Source of the DNA: Deltaproteobacteria bacterium
GTDB lineage: Bacteria; UBA10199; JACPAL01
Assembly: GCA_016180855.1 (NCBI GenBank)
Contig: JACPAL010000017.1
Location: 1 to 49,849 of the forward strand
DNA length: 49,849 bases
Direction: 5' to 3'
Part shown: positions 27,367 through 35,670 of the stretch, piece after piece
How the letters are laid out: each line of letters starts with the position of its first letter
How positions within the stretch are numbered: the stretch's first letter is position 1
Translations under genes and position numbers: made by a program
The notes under the pieces: model-generated
What the model was told of the DNA's origin: nothing
Database searches by the model: none
Seen by the model: the letters and a program-made list of their open reading frames with translations, nothing else

Positions 27367-30077
27367 TGAGAAAGACCTGGTTTACTCTTAACCTTTTTGT
27401 CTCTCTTCTTCTCATGCCGGCGGCCGAATTATGGGCGATCAACTGGTCTGAATTCATGCGCGATGATCGGATGTTTGTCGGTGCGGAGATCACGCAAATA
27501 AATGATTGGCGTCTTCCGGAAGGGTGCCGCCGTGAATCGCTTTCCCCGAATGATGATGAGGTGGAAGAGGAGGATTGCGAACGAATCATCTGCGACGGGC
27601 ATTTTTGGGGGAAATCGGCGATCGATGTCTGTTGTGCGGAGGAGGTGACCACAGAAGGAGAAGGGGAGGAGGCACCTGCCTACAAACGATGTCATGTGAG
27701 GGAACCCCGTTTCAGTTCTACTTCGGGAAGATGGAGACAGGTTCGATTTCAAACACGAGGGATTCCACGATCCGGCTGTGGAACTCATGTTTTAAGGCCA
27801 ACCGAGGCAGAAGAGACGACCTCACTCGTTGATCTGTTATTGTCATCGGCTTATGCCCATCCTGGTTCACGTCCTTCGGACAACCCGATCCCATGGTCCT
27901 ACGAGGAGCGATTACTGATCGCAAACAGCCTCTCTGTGGCGGCCGACCGGATCGAATATGCCCTGACGTCAGGCGATACGTCGGAGGTAGGCACGGAAGG
28001 TTCACAATTTAGGGGGTGGATTGAAGATGCCTTTCTCGTGAGTCGATTTTTGGGCCATACCCTCTCCCCCGTGGGGTTTCCGGCCTGCCCCCCCGAACTG
28101 CTCGGGCTCTGTGACTTTATTGGACACCAGGTCGACGGATATTGGGCCAACCTTTCCCTTTATTTGTTGGGGGAAACACATCACCTGAACAGCTTTATCA
28201 TCACCGCTGATTTTGCCGTCGAGTTGAATCCCACAGCCTTGGGGCTTGCCCTCAATACGATTTCCCATGAGGCAACCCACATTGTCTTCCACTGGAGTCG
28301 TGGACTCTATGCCGATCCGACGGCACCAGGTTTTGATTATGATTTTATAATGAGTACCGATCCGGTGTTGAATTATGAAGACGAGATGACGGCCCGAATC
28401 GTTGGGGCGATTGTCTATCATTTTTTAGCGGATAGTGTCCGCAACGAGTCTCCTGAGGAATGGAATTGGTTGGCAGAGCATTACGGTGGTTCTTTCGACG
28501 ATATGGCGAGAGATCCGGAATACAATGCCAGCAACTCGATGCCTGATTCTTATGTGGAGACCTTCTTTTGGCAAAGTTTAACCGATGAGCAGAGGGCAGA
28601 GGTCTTGGAGTGCATGGATTGGGGGAGCCGCCATGGCTCTATTACGCCGGATAATGAGGAGCTGTACCTCCAGTGGCTTGTTTATTGTATTGGAGAGACG
28701 CTCGGCGAGACGAACGCCGCCGCCTTGCTCAATGAACTTCACAACAGATTGATGGGGCAAGGAGGAGGTGAAGGTTTTGGGGAGAGTGCTGGTTCTTCGG
28801 GTGGGACAGGTGCGGTGTTTGATCTGGCAGAGCATCCAGCCATTCACCACGATTATGTCGATAGTCCAGAGACCGAGACGAGTCCCGGTGGTTCCTCCGA
28901 AGGGGAACCGCCACCGAGCGATTTTGACTGGCACCACCCCGGTAATTTTACGGAGGATCCGAATGATCCAAATTATGAGCCGCCGAACACTTCCAACCAT
29001 ATTCCACCGGAATGTGTTGGGACATTTGGTGCGCCGGAGGTAGCTGGGGCGTCAGTTCCTGCTTCTTGTTTTGACTGGTGTTGGAACCATTTTTCACGTG
29101 GACGAGACGGTGGAATCTGTCAACAGATGAGCGATCGTGATCTGGAGAGCGGATGTACCTACTCAACGGGAGATCAGTGTGAGGAGGAGAACGAACAACG
29201 ACTCGATGACTGTAATACAGACGCCTCCTTCCGAAATTCGGAGTTCTGTCAAGAGGCCTGTGGCAGCTCAGGAACTCCGGCCCACTGCGACGAGTTGTGC
29301 GCCAGCAATAGATCACTGCCATTTTGCGATAATATCTGCGGCCGGAATCACACCTACGGATTTTGCGGCGATATCTGTCACAACGACAATAATTCTCACG
29401 GTTTCTGTCAGGATCGATGCGTCGATGACCCCGGGCGACCGTACTGTGACAACATTTGTGCAACGAACCGCTCCTTAAGTTTCTGCGATGATACCTGTTC
29501 GAGAAACCGCTCCTACAGTTATTGTGATGATCTTTGTGCGAGCAATCCGGGCTTAAGTTTCTGCGATGATTTTTGTAGTGAGAACAGCTCGCTTGGTTTT
29601 TGTGACGATGTCTGCCGAAGAAATAATTCTTATGCCTTCTGTGAAAGCTTCTGTGATGCCAATCCGAACCTCGATTTTTGCGCACCTCCCACAGAGAGTT
29701 TTCGGGGTTGGGAGTGCAACGGCCCTTGGGTTTCCCGGGGTAGTCGCACCCTCTGGGAGCATTGGATGTTGACCAACTGTTATCCCTATGTGGGGCCTGT
29801 CCGCTGCTGTGGAACACCCACCGCGGAAATGTCGGAGCTCATGAGTGCATTCGGGATTTCAGGAGAGCTTTGTCTGCCGGAGACATCAGGTCCTGAATGT
29901 AACGCGAGGGATTACTGTGGTTGCGGAACTCATTACACATTGGCTGATTCTGCCAATTGTTGCATTGAGCCTGGGAGTGGTGCGGTCGGTTATTTTGCCT
30001 GCGATACGGACTTTATCTCGGACGGTGTTGATAATGTCGCTGGCTGCAACTGTTATCTTGTCTCCGGTTGTCGTTAG
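27366..30077 (+). CDS. Large exported protein with HExxH motif and Cys-rich tandem repeats
   Basis: 903 residues from the ATG at 27366 (a GTG just before it is possible). Signal peptide ending LLLMPAAELWA. H301EATH305 in ISHEATHIVFHW is a canonical zinc metallopeptidase motif, and the acidic NYEDEMTARIVGAIV about 40 residues later could give the third ligand. A Gly/Ser/Pro-rich linker (residues 470-550) leads to a Cys-rich part. Residues about 641-772 are ten tandem 13-residue units of the form FCDDxCxxNxSxx, and more Cys-rich sequence follows to the end. Paired with the preceding gene, which has a degenerate HQxxH. Function unknown; a surface or secreted metalloprotease with a Cys-repeat stalk is the best guess. 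Confidence 0.8.
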   Translation: MRKTWFTLNLFVSLLLMPAAELWAINWSEFMRDDRMFVGAEITQINDWRLPEGCRRESLSPNDDEVEEEDCERIICDGHFWGKSAIDVCCAEEVTTEGEGEEAPAYKRCHVREPRFSSTSGRWRQVRFQTRGIPRSGCGTHVLRPTEAEETTSLVDLLLSSAYAHPGSRPSDNPIPWSYEERLLIANSLSVAADRIEYALTSGDTSEVGTEGSQFRGWIEDAFLVSRFLGHTLSPVGFPACPPELLGLCDFIGHQVDGYWANLSLYLLGETHHLNSFIITADFAVELNPTALGLALNTISHEATHIVFHWSRGLYADPTAPGFDYDFIMSTDPVLNYEDEMTARIVGAIVYHFLADSVRNESPEEWNWLAEHYGGSFDDMARDPEYNASNSMPDSYVETFFWQSLTDEQRAEVLECMDWGSRHGSITPDNEELYLQWLVYCIGETLGETNAAALLNELHNRLMGQGGGEGFGESAGSSGGTGAVFDLAEHPAIHHDYVDSPETETSPGGSSEGEPPPSDFDWHHPGNFTEDPNDPNYEPPNTSNHIPPECVGTFGAPEVAGASVPASCFDWCWNHFSRGRDGGICQQMSDRDLESGCTYSTGDQCEEENEQRLDDCNTDASFRNSEFCQEACGSSGTPAHCDELCASNRSLPFCDNICGRNHTYGFCGDICHNDNNSHGFCQDRCVDDPGRPYCDNICATNRSLSFCDDTCSRNRSYSYCDDLCASNPGLSFCDDFCSENSSLGFCDDVCRRNNSYAFCESFCDANPNLDFCAPPTESFRGWECNGPWVSRGSRTLWEHWMLTNCYPYVGPVRCCGTPTAEMSELMSAFGISGELCLPETSGPECNARDYCGCGTHYTLADSANCCIEPGSGAVGYFACDTDFISDGVDNVAGCNCYLVSGCR
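29286..29681 (+). repeat. Ten tandem 39-nt units encoding 13-residue Cys repeats
   Basis: The translated unit is FCDDxCxxNxSxx, with Cys spacing C-x3-C-x8-C. Ten units run from HCDELC to FCAPP. One unit is 14 residues long. DNA copies have diverged from each other (aromatic/Cys/Asp conserved, variable positions free), so it is an old protein repeat rather than a recent DNA expansion. Confidence 0.9.
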
Positions 30078-30085
30078 GAGGAGTG

Positions 30086-30796
30086 ATGATTAAAAAATAT
30101 CCTCTTGTGATCCTTTTGGTTGTCATCGGGACGTTACTTTTGTTTCCCCTCGAAGCGGTTTCGTCCCTCCTTGAGGAGGTGAGATCGAAAAGTCTGCTCG
30201 GTGAAGTTCAATATGATGAGGAGAGGAACGAACAGGCCAAGGAACGCCTGATATCAGTCCAACCTCTCCCTGACCCTGGACAAAAAGGAACGAGTTCACG
30301 CAGAAAAACAGAGGTTCATATTTTTAGTTCTGGAAAAAGTTTTGAGGAGTGCCTCAATCTACTCAAGGCAAAAGGAGTTGATCTCCATGAGACGGACGTC
30401 TTCTCTCAGAAAGTGCGTTTGCCAACCGTCATGAAACAGGTTGAGGATTTAAAAAAGAGGAACCGGCAAATCCATGAAATGGAAAATCAGCTCCCCAATC
30501 CGATTTATATTGAAGGATACCGCGAGGCTCGAGGGAGGGTCGATGAGAGCTCGTTTCTTATCCTCTCCTCACACACCTTTGATTCATTTCTTAATCAATG
30601 GGTGCTGAGGAGCTCTCTCACCTTTGTTGTTTCTTCTGAGGAGATGGACAACTCTCCATTGCCGGAATCCCCAAAAGGATCCGCGCCGAGTTACAAAGCT
30701 GATCCTCATAAGAAGGCCGCTCCGAAACAATCGACTGGTAAAATGCCACCTTCTCCTCCTGTCTCGAAAAAGACATTAAAACCCGTTGCAAAGTGA
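30086..30796 (+). CDS. Exported or membrane-anchored protein, unknown function
   Basis: 236 residues from the ATG at 30086, which has AGGAGG 5 bases upstream. N-terminal hydrophobic segment (YPLVILLVVIGTLLLFPLEAV) is a signal or anchor. A helical middle (VMKQVEDLKKRNRQIHEMENQL) is probably coiled-coil. The last 50 residues are Pro/Lys/Ser-rich and low in complexity, and this part overlaps the antisense lipoprotein gene by 179 bp. Third gene of the exported-protein operon, 8 bp after the previous stop. No family recognised. Confidence 0.6.
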   Translation: MIKKYPLVILLVVIGTLLLFPLEAVSSLLEEVRSKSLLGEVQYDEERNEQAKERLISVQPLPDPGQKGTSSRRKTEVHIFSSGKSFEECLNLLKAKGVDLHETDVFSQKVRLPTVMKQVEDLKKRNRQIHEMENQLPNPIYIEGYREARGRVDESSFLILSSHTFDSFLNQWVLRSSLTFVVSSEEMDNSPLPESPKGSAPSYKADPHKKAAPKQSTGKMPPSPPVSKKTLKPVAK

Positions 30797-31076
30797 TTGG
30801 GACGAGTGGTTCCCCATGAAGCAGATCTATCTTGGGACCTTGCGATGGAATCAGGTTCAGAACGGCCCCTCTGACATTATTCAGAAAAGTAGTCGTGAGA
30901 TGCCCTTGGGACAGCTGTCTCATAGAGCCTTGTAGGAAAGACCGTGCCTTCTCTTCTGGGGTTGGTTGCGGAGCCGGCTCCGATCGTTTCTCTTCGGTGC
31001 CGCAGGAGCTGACGGCCAATCCCAAGACCCCCAGTAATGTGGCCATAGAGGATGGAAAACAGATTTTGGGTGACAT
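30618..31076 (-). CDS. Lipoprotein, unknown function, overlapping the convergent gene
   Basis: 152 residues. A lipoprotein signal peptide ends in the lipobox VSSC (LLGVLGLAVSSC), then a Pro/Glu-rich linker and a helical domain with GSMRQLSQGHLTTTFLNNV. The 3' 179 bp overlap the low-complexity tail of the gene on the other strand. The clean signal and lipobox support this being real; the overlap makes one of the two 3' ends questionable. Confidence 0.55.
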   Translation of the reverse strand: MSPKICFPSSMATLLGVLGLAVSSCGTEEKRSEPAPQPTPEEKARSFLQGSMRQLSQGHLTTTFLNNVRGAVLNLIPSQGPKIDLLHGEPLVPITLQRVLMSFSRQEEKVAFYQSIVSERPSYEDQLCNSARILLGIPAMESCPSPQKKQQR

Positions 31077-31147
31077 GACATCTCTATTATCGGTTACTCT
31101 ACAAAAAGAGTTGTGTAGAGACTCCCAGCTCGATTATATCCAATCTT

Positions 31148-32815
31148 ATGCCAAAGATAAGAAGGGCCTTGGTAAGTTTGTCGGATAAGTCAGGGATTAT
31201 ACCGTTTTGCCGTGCCTTAGGTGAGTTAGGAGTTGAGATCCTTTCGACGGGAGGGACCTGCAAGCTGCTTCGGGAAAACAAGATAGCTGTCATTGAGGTC
31301 TCGGATTACACGGGTCAGCCGGAGATCCTCGATGGGCGTTTGAAGACGCTTCATCCCAGGATTCATGGGGGGATATTGGCAATCCGGTCGAACAAAAAAC
31401 ACGAGGAGGAACTCAAGAGGTCAGGAATTCAGGCAATCGACATGGTTGTTGTAAATCTCTATCCATTTGAAGAGGTGGTTGAAAAGCAGATGGGGGTTGT
31501 CGAAGAATCTGGCCTTGCCAGTTCTGAGCGAATCGCCGAGGCGATTGAGAATATCGATATTGGTGGCCCGACAATGCTTCGTGCTGCCGCCAAAAATTGG
31601 CAAGATGTGACAGTGATTTGCGATACAGGAGATTATATTGGTATTCTTGAAGAACTGCACAAGGGTGCGGCAAGCGGCGCCCCTACCATTTCAAAGGAGA
31701 CGAATTTTCGACTTGCTCAAAAGGTCTTTGCACTAACGGCCCGCTATGAGGCTGCAATCTCCAATTACCTCTCAGGCGGCATGGAAGGGAAATTCCCCCA
31801 AACATTTACCTTTCAGGGAGAGAAGATTCAGGATCTTCGGTATGGAGAGAATCCGCATCAAAGGGGGGCGTTTTATCGAGAGGGGAGGTGTGAGGGGGTT
31901 ACCGATGCAAAACAACTCCACGGCAAGGAGCTTTCCTTCAACAATATCCTCGATCTCGAGGCTGCGATTGGAACGGTCAGAGAATTTGAGACACCCGCCT
32001 GTGTTATTATTAAACATACGAATCCTTGTGGGGTTTCAGCCCTCACCCTTGATCCCTCTCCCGTAAAAGGGAGAGGGGAGGAGGGGGCGACGAGGGGGGT
32101 CTTTATTGCCGCCCGTTCCTGCGATCCTCTCTCCGCCTTTGGTGGCATTGTTGCGATTAACAGGGAGATTGATCCCCAAACGGCTGAGCAGATCGGAAAA
32201 GACTTCTATGAGTGTGTCGTGGCACCGTCATTTTCCAAGGAGGCGTTTGAAATTTTGGCCAGGAAGAAGAATATCCGGTTGATGGAGTTGCCATCACCCC
32301 CGACCCCTCCCCCGCGAGCGGTAGAGGGTGCTTACGATATCAAAAAGGTGTCCGGTGGTTTTCTTCTTCAGGATCTGGATGCCAAGAGGATTGATATTCG
32401 TCAGTGTCCGATTGTCACAAAAAAGAGGCCATCGGACGAGGAGTGGGCCGCCCTCGACTTTGCCTGGAGGGTTGTAAAACATCTCAAGTCGAATGCGATT
32501 GTAATCGCGGGAGAAGAGGAGGGCATTTTGAAGCTCTTTGGTGCAGGGGCCGGTCAGATGAGCCGGATTGATTCTGTAAGAATTGCCATTTCAAAATTTG
32601 ATGGGATGGACCAGGCATTCCCCCTCACTAAACCAGTGGTTCTGGCCTCCGATGCCTTTTTCCCTTTTCGTGACAGTGTTGATGAGGCGGCTGAGGTGGG
32701 TGTAACGGCGATCATCCAACCCGGAGGCTCACTGAAAGATCAGGAGTCGATTGATGCGGCCAATGAGCAGGGGATCGCGATGGTTTTTACGGGCACCCGG
32801 CATTTTCGGCACTAA
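31148..32815 (+). CDS. purH: Bifunctional AICAR transformylase / IMP cyclohydrolase PurH
   Basis: 555 residues, longer than the typical 510-530. The N-terminal cyclohydrolase (MGS-like) domain has ALVSLSDKSG, STGGTCKLL and DGRLKTLHPRIHGG. The C-terminal transformylase has RYGENPHQRGAFY, HGKELSFNNILD, CVIIKHTNPCGV and SDAFFPFRDSVDEAA. It carries the last two steps to IMP. Two stretches with no family counterpart, SALTLDPSPVKGRGEEGATRG (about residues 297-316) and LPSPPTPPPRAVEG (about 381-395), are G/C-rich palindromic repeats read in frame. A short hairpin (CTCTACA/TGTAGAG, about 31099-31122) precedes the gene. The stop interlocks with the next gene. Confidence 0.95.
   Translation: MPKIRRALVSLSDKSGIIPFCRALGELGVEILSTGGTCKLLRENKIAVIEVSDYTGQPEILDGRLKTLHPRIHGGILAIRSNKKHEEELKRSGIQAIDMVVVNLYPFEEVVEKQMGVVEESGLASSERIAEAIENIDIGGPTMLRAAAKNWQDVTVICDTGDYIGILEELHKGAASGAPTISKETNFRLAQKVFALTARYEAAISNYLSGGMEGKFPQTFTFQGEKIQDLRYGENPHQRGAFYREGRCEGVTDAKQLHGKELSFNNILDLEAAIGTVREFETPACVIIKHTNPCGVSALTLDPSPVKGRGEEGATRGVFIAARSCDPLSAFGGIVAINREIDPQTAEQIGKDFYECVVAPSFSKEAFEILARKKNIRLMELPSPPTPPPRAVEGAYDIKKVSGGFLLQDLDAKRIDIRQCPIVTKKRPSDEEWAALDFAWRVVKHLKSNAIVIAGEEEGILKLFGAGAGQMSRIDSVRIAISKFDGMDQAFPLTKPVVLASDAFFPFRDSVDEAAEVGVTAIIQPGGSLKDQESIDAANEQGIAMVFTGTRHFRH
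32041..32100. repeat. Palindromic repeat inserted in frame in purH (first)
   Basis: CCCTCTCCC (32054-32062) and GGGAGAGGG (32069-32077) form a perfect 9-bp hairpin with a GTAAAA loop, preceded by CCCTCACCC and followed by a G-rich stretch. The same core arms occur in the element between thiH and thiC (17464-17487). It is read in frame with no stop, adding about 17 residues between NPCGV and the conserved FIAARSCDPLSAFGG. Confidence 0.8.
32291..32328. repeat. Decayed palindromic repeat inserted in frame in purH (second)
   Basis: CCCTC-CC-CCGC (32305-32315) pairs with GCGG-TA-GAGGG (32318-32328), with two internal mismatches. Together with the preceding CACCCCCGACCCC it resembles a worn copy of the same family. 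It is in frame and adds about 13 residues between two conserved parts of the transformylase domain. Confidence 0.55.
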
Positions 32816-33762
32816 TCCCACTTTCCTCTTGCGACAATTCCTCCCCGAAACACTCCGTCCACATTGGTGGCGATACTTAAGCCCAAAGACCAACTTCTGT
32901 CCTCTGACTCGATGCGAGGGGTCCATTCGAATCCGAGTCCATCGGCCGGATTTTTTTCAGAGCTTCGAACGCGGTATTGAATGTTCGTATCGAGAATGAT
33001 CTTGTTTTTTCTGAAACTTGTTATCTCTGAGTCGGCGCCTCCTGTGAGTGTTGTCAAAATTCCAAAGGGGTTGGTCCCCACCGTTGTCAAGGCGCCGGCG
33101 TAGAATCTCAAATTGGGATCAAAGGGAAGATATCGGTTGGTCATTCTTTCGTCAAACCAGCGGTTGAATTCCGGATTCGTCGCCCGAAAGCGAAGCTGGT
33201 GAAGGCTCTTCCCTTCCTCGCTGGCTGTCTGCACCATGCGGAGTTCACCATAAAGGTAAGGAGGCAGATGATAGGTAAATCCCTGTGTGACAAATTCGCG
33301 AACAAGTTCGGTCGTGTAGAATTTGAGTGAGGGGGAGATGAAGAGGCTATTTTCATCGCGGGAGACCCAGTAAAGTGAGGGGCGTCTCTTGGGGTCAACC
33401 CTCTTTCGGAGGGGTTCCAGAAACTCAGGGGTATTGAGGATATTGTCGTCCCACTTCTCTGCCTCCTGAAGGTAGAGGTGATCAGGCTCCCAATAAAAAT
33501 GTTCCGGTCGAGAATAATCTCTTGGAAATCGTCGCACAAACTCTTTCCTTTCGAGATTGATCAGCTGCAACCTTCCCGACGGGGTGAGGTTAATGAGTGC
33601 TGCTGTGGGGTAGGTTGTCAGATATCTGGCAATGGGGACGAGAAGGGGGTCATCAAATTCGATCACGGTCCCCTTGATTTCGCAGGAACCGTGGGTGTTG
33701 TCAGGGAGATAGCGGCAAGGCGGCGGCTCTTCGGATCTCATGGTGAGGGGAGAGAGGCTCAT
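32812..33762 (-). CDS. Hypothetical protein, start uncertain
   Basis: 316 residues from the ATG at 33762. The N-terminus (SEEPPPCRYLPDNTHGSCEIKGTVIEF) has no signal peptide, whereas the aromatic, alternating C-terminus (GLGFEWTPRIESEDRSWSLGLSIATNVDGVFRGGIVARGKWD) has the look of outer-membrane beta strands. An in-frame stretch upstream (QPPLFGPDLRANR) reads like coding sequence but ends at a stop, so the 5' end may have been lost by mutation. The stop interlocks with purH (CTAA at 32812-32815). No family recognised. Confidence 0.5.
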   Translation of the reverse strand: MSLSPLTMRSEEPPPCRYLPDNTHGSCEIKGTVIEFDDPLLVPIARYLTTYPTAALINLTPSGRLQLINLERKEFVRRFPRDYSRPEHFYWEPDHLYLQEAEKWDDNILNTPEFLEPLRKRVDPKRRPSLYWVSRDENSLFISPSLKFYTTELVREFVTQGFTYHLPPYLYGELRMVQTASEEGKSLHQLRFRATNPEFNRWFDERMTNRYLPFDPNLRFYAGALTTVGTNPFGILTTLTGGADSEITSFRKNKIILDTNIQYRVRSSEKNPADGLGFEWTPRIESEDRSWSLGLSIATNVDGVFRGGIVARGKWD

Positions 33763-33895
33763 TCGGTTTGCTCTTAAATCGGGGCCGAAGAGAGGTGGTT
33801 GCTAGATAACCAAGGCAACAAAATCAATTAGTTGGCGATAACATTATTGAATTTGTTCTAGATTTTAAAGACCAACTCACGCTAAAGATAGACTC

Positions 33896-35164
33896 ATGCG
33901 TCTCCTCGTAGTTGGCGGCGGTGGTCGTGAACATGCCCTCGTCTGGAAGCTCAGGCAAAGCAAAAAGGTCTCCAAGATTTACGCTATTCCCGGCAATGGG
34001 GGGATTGGTGAAGAGGCCGATCTGCTTTTGGGGCGTCCAGAGGATCTGGAAGGGATTGTGACCCACTGCAGGGGACAGAAGATCGATTTTGTTGTTGTCG
34101 GCCCCGAATTACCTTTGACACTCGGATTGGTTGACCGCCTGGAAAGGGAGAAGATTCCCTGTTTTGGTCCCTCCCGACAGGCGGCGGAACTCGAGGGCTC
34201 CAAGGCATTCACGAAACAACTCTTGAGAGAAGAGAAAATCCCGACTGCCCATTTTGAAACTTTTTCGGATTTTGACAGGGCAGTCGATTTTCTGAAGAGC
34301 CAGGCGTATCCGATCGTCATCAAGGCGGATGGGTTGGCGGCAGGGAAGGGGGTTCTCATTTGTAAAGACCGGTCTGAGGCAGTCGGTGCACTGGAAAAAA
34401 TTCTTAAAAAGAGGATTTTTGGAGGAGCAGGAGAAAGAGTTGTCATTGAGGAGTTTCTCAAAGGAGAGGAGGTCTCTTTTCACGTTCTGGTCGACGGGGA
34501 ACAGGCCGTTCCTCTTGCCACGGCGCAGGATTACAAAAGGGTGCGTGATGGAGATGAAGGGCCCAATACCGGCGGGATGGGGGCCACCACCCCAAATCAG
34601 TTTTTCTCGCCCGATCTTGAAAAAGTCGTTCTGCGGACGATCATCCGGCCAACGATCGAGGGGCTCAAGAGAAGAGGAATTATTTATCGAGGAGTTCTTT
34701 ATGCCGGCTTGATGTTGACCTCGTCCGGTCCACGGCTTTTGGAATACAATGTTCGTTTTGGGGATCCTGAAACCCAGGTACTGATGGCACGACTTGACTC
34801 TGACTTGATGGAACTCATGGAATATACTATGGCCGGCCGACTTGATCGGGCCGCTCCCGTCTGGAAGAAGGAGGTAGCGCTCACCGTTGTTTTGGCGGCC
34901 CATGGTTATCCGGATGAGGTTTGTAAGGGCGATGAAATAGCCGGTTTGGAGAAGGCAAAGTCAGTATTGGGGACAGTGGTATTTCATGCTGGCACGAGGA
35001 AGGAGGAGGGGAGATGGCTGACCAATGGAGGGAGGGTGCTGGGGGTTACCTCCTGGGGTAAAGATTTGAGACAGGCACGGGAGAGGGCCTATGATGCTTG
35101 TGATAAGATTTATTGGAAAGGGGTTCATTACAGAAAAGATATTGGATTAAAGGGGTCTTTATGA
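33896..35164 (+). CDS. purD: Phosphoribosylamine-glycine ligase PurD
   Basis: 422 residues. ATP-grasp ligase making GAR in purine synthesis. Motifs: VVGGGGREHALVWKL, GPSRQAAELEGSKAFTK, VIKADGLAAGKGVL, EEFLKGEEVSFHVLVDG, QDYKRVRDGDEGPNTGGMG and EYNVRFGDPETQ. The length is standard. The start of purE overlaps its stop (ATGA). The 133-bp gap before it (33763-33895) is AT-rich, with no clear promoter. Confidence 0.97.
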   Translation: MRLLVVGGGGREHALVWKLRQSKKVSKIYAIPGNGGIGEEADLLLGRPEDLEGIVTHCRGQKIDFVVVGPELPLTLGLVDRLEREKIPCFGPSRQAAELEGSKAFTKQLLREEKIPTAHFETFSDFDRAVDFLKSQAYPIVIKADGLAAGKGVLICKDRSEAVGALEKILKKRIFGGAGERVVIEEFLKGEEVSFHVLVDGEQAVPLATAQDYKRVRDGDEGPNTGGMGATTPNQFFSPDLEKVVLRTIIRPTIEGLKRRGIIYRGVLYAGLMLTSSGPRLLEYNVRFGDPETQVLMARLDSDLMELMEYTMAGRLDRAAPVWKKEVALTVVLAAHGYPDEVCKGDEIAGLEKAKSVLGTVVFHAGTRKEEGRWLTNGGRVLGVTSWGKDLRQARERAYDACDKIYWKGVHYRKDIGLKGSL

Positions 35165-35670
35165 ACAACAAACAACCACTCGTTGGTATTTTGATGGGAA
35201 GTGATTCCGATCTTGAGGTCATGAATGAGACGGTCAAGGTTCTGGAACAGTTCTCAGTCCCCCATGAGATTGTGATTACCTCGGCCCACCGGTCACCGAA
35301 GAGAACGACCGTTTATGTGGAGTCGGCGGAGAAGAGGGGACTGCATCTTCTGATTGCCGGTGCCGGTTATGCGGCCCATTTAGCCGGAGTTCTGGCCGCC
35401 CATACGACACTGCCGGTCATTGGCGTGCCGATTGATTCCTCGTCTCTGCAGGGGCTGGACGCGCTCCTTTCCACGGCCCAGATGCCCGGCGGGGTTCCTG
35501 TTGCCTGTATGGGTATTGGAAAGGCGGGGGCAAAAAATGCAGGGATCCTTGCCGTAGAAGTTCTTGCCTTGCAGGATCCTGAACTCAAGAAGAAGCTGAT
35601 TCAATATCGCCAGGAGATGGAAAAAAAACTGGCTGAGAAGAACCGCCAGGTTGGCGGAGGAGAGGTATGA
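35161..35670 (+). CDS. purE: 5-(carboxyamino)imidazole ribonucleotide mutase PurE
   Basis: 169 residues from the ATG at 35161. Motifs GILMGSDSDLEVM, ITSAHRSPKRT, GAGYAAHLAGVLAAHT and STAQMPGGVPVACMGIG are typical of class I PurE, which isomerises N5-CAIR to CAIR. PurK, its usual partner, is not in this window. It overlaps purD and tsaC by four bases each. Confidence 0.96.
   Translation: MNNKQPLVGILMGSDSDLEVMNETVKVLEQFSVPHEIVITSAHRSPKRTTVYVESAEKRGLHLLIAGAGYAAHLAGVLAAHTTLPVIGVPIDSSSLQGLDALLSTAQMPGGVPVACMGIGKAGAKNAGILAVEVLALQDPELKKKLIQYRQEMEKKLAEKNRQVGGGEV

Noticed and set aside
28948-29817. 289-residue open frame opposite the Cys-repeat region, very rich in His, Arg and Ser
   Set aside because: The composition is the mirror of the Cys/Asp/Asn repeat on the coding strand; no start signal or family match.
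31123-31138. Minus-strand GG-N10-GC before the lipoprotein at 31076, considered as a sigma-54 promoter
   Set aside because: Only about half of the consensus positions match.
34109-34903. 264-residue open frame antisense to purD
   Set aside because: PurD is full-length with all motifs; the antisense frame shows no coding features.
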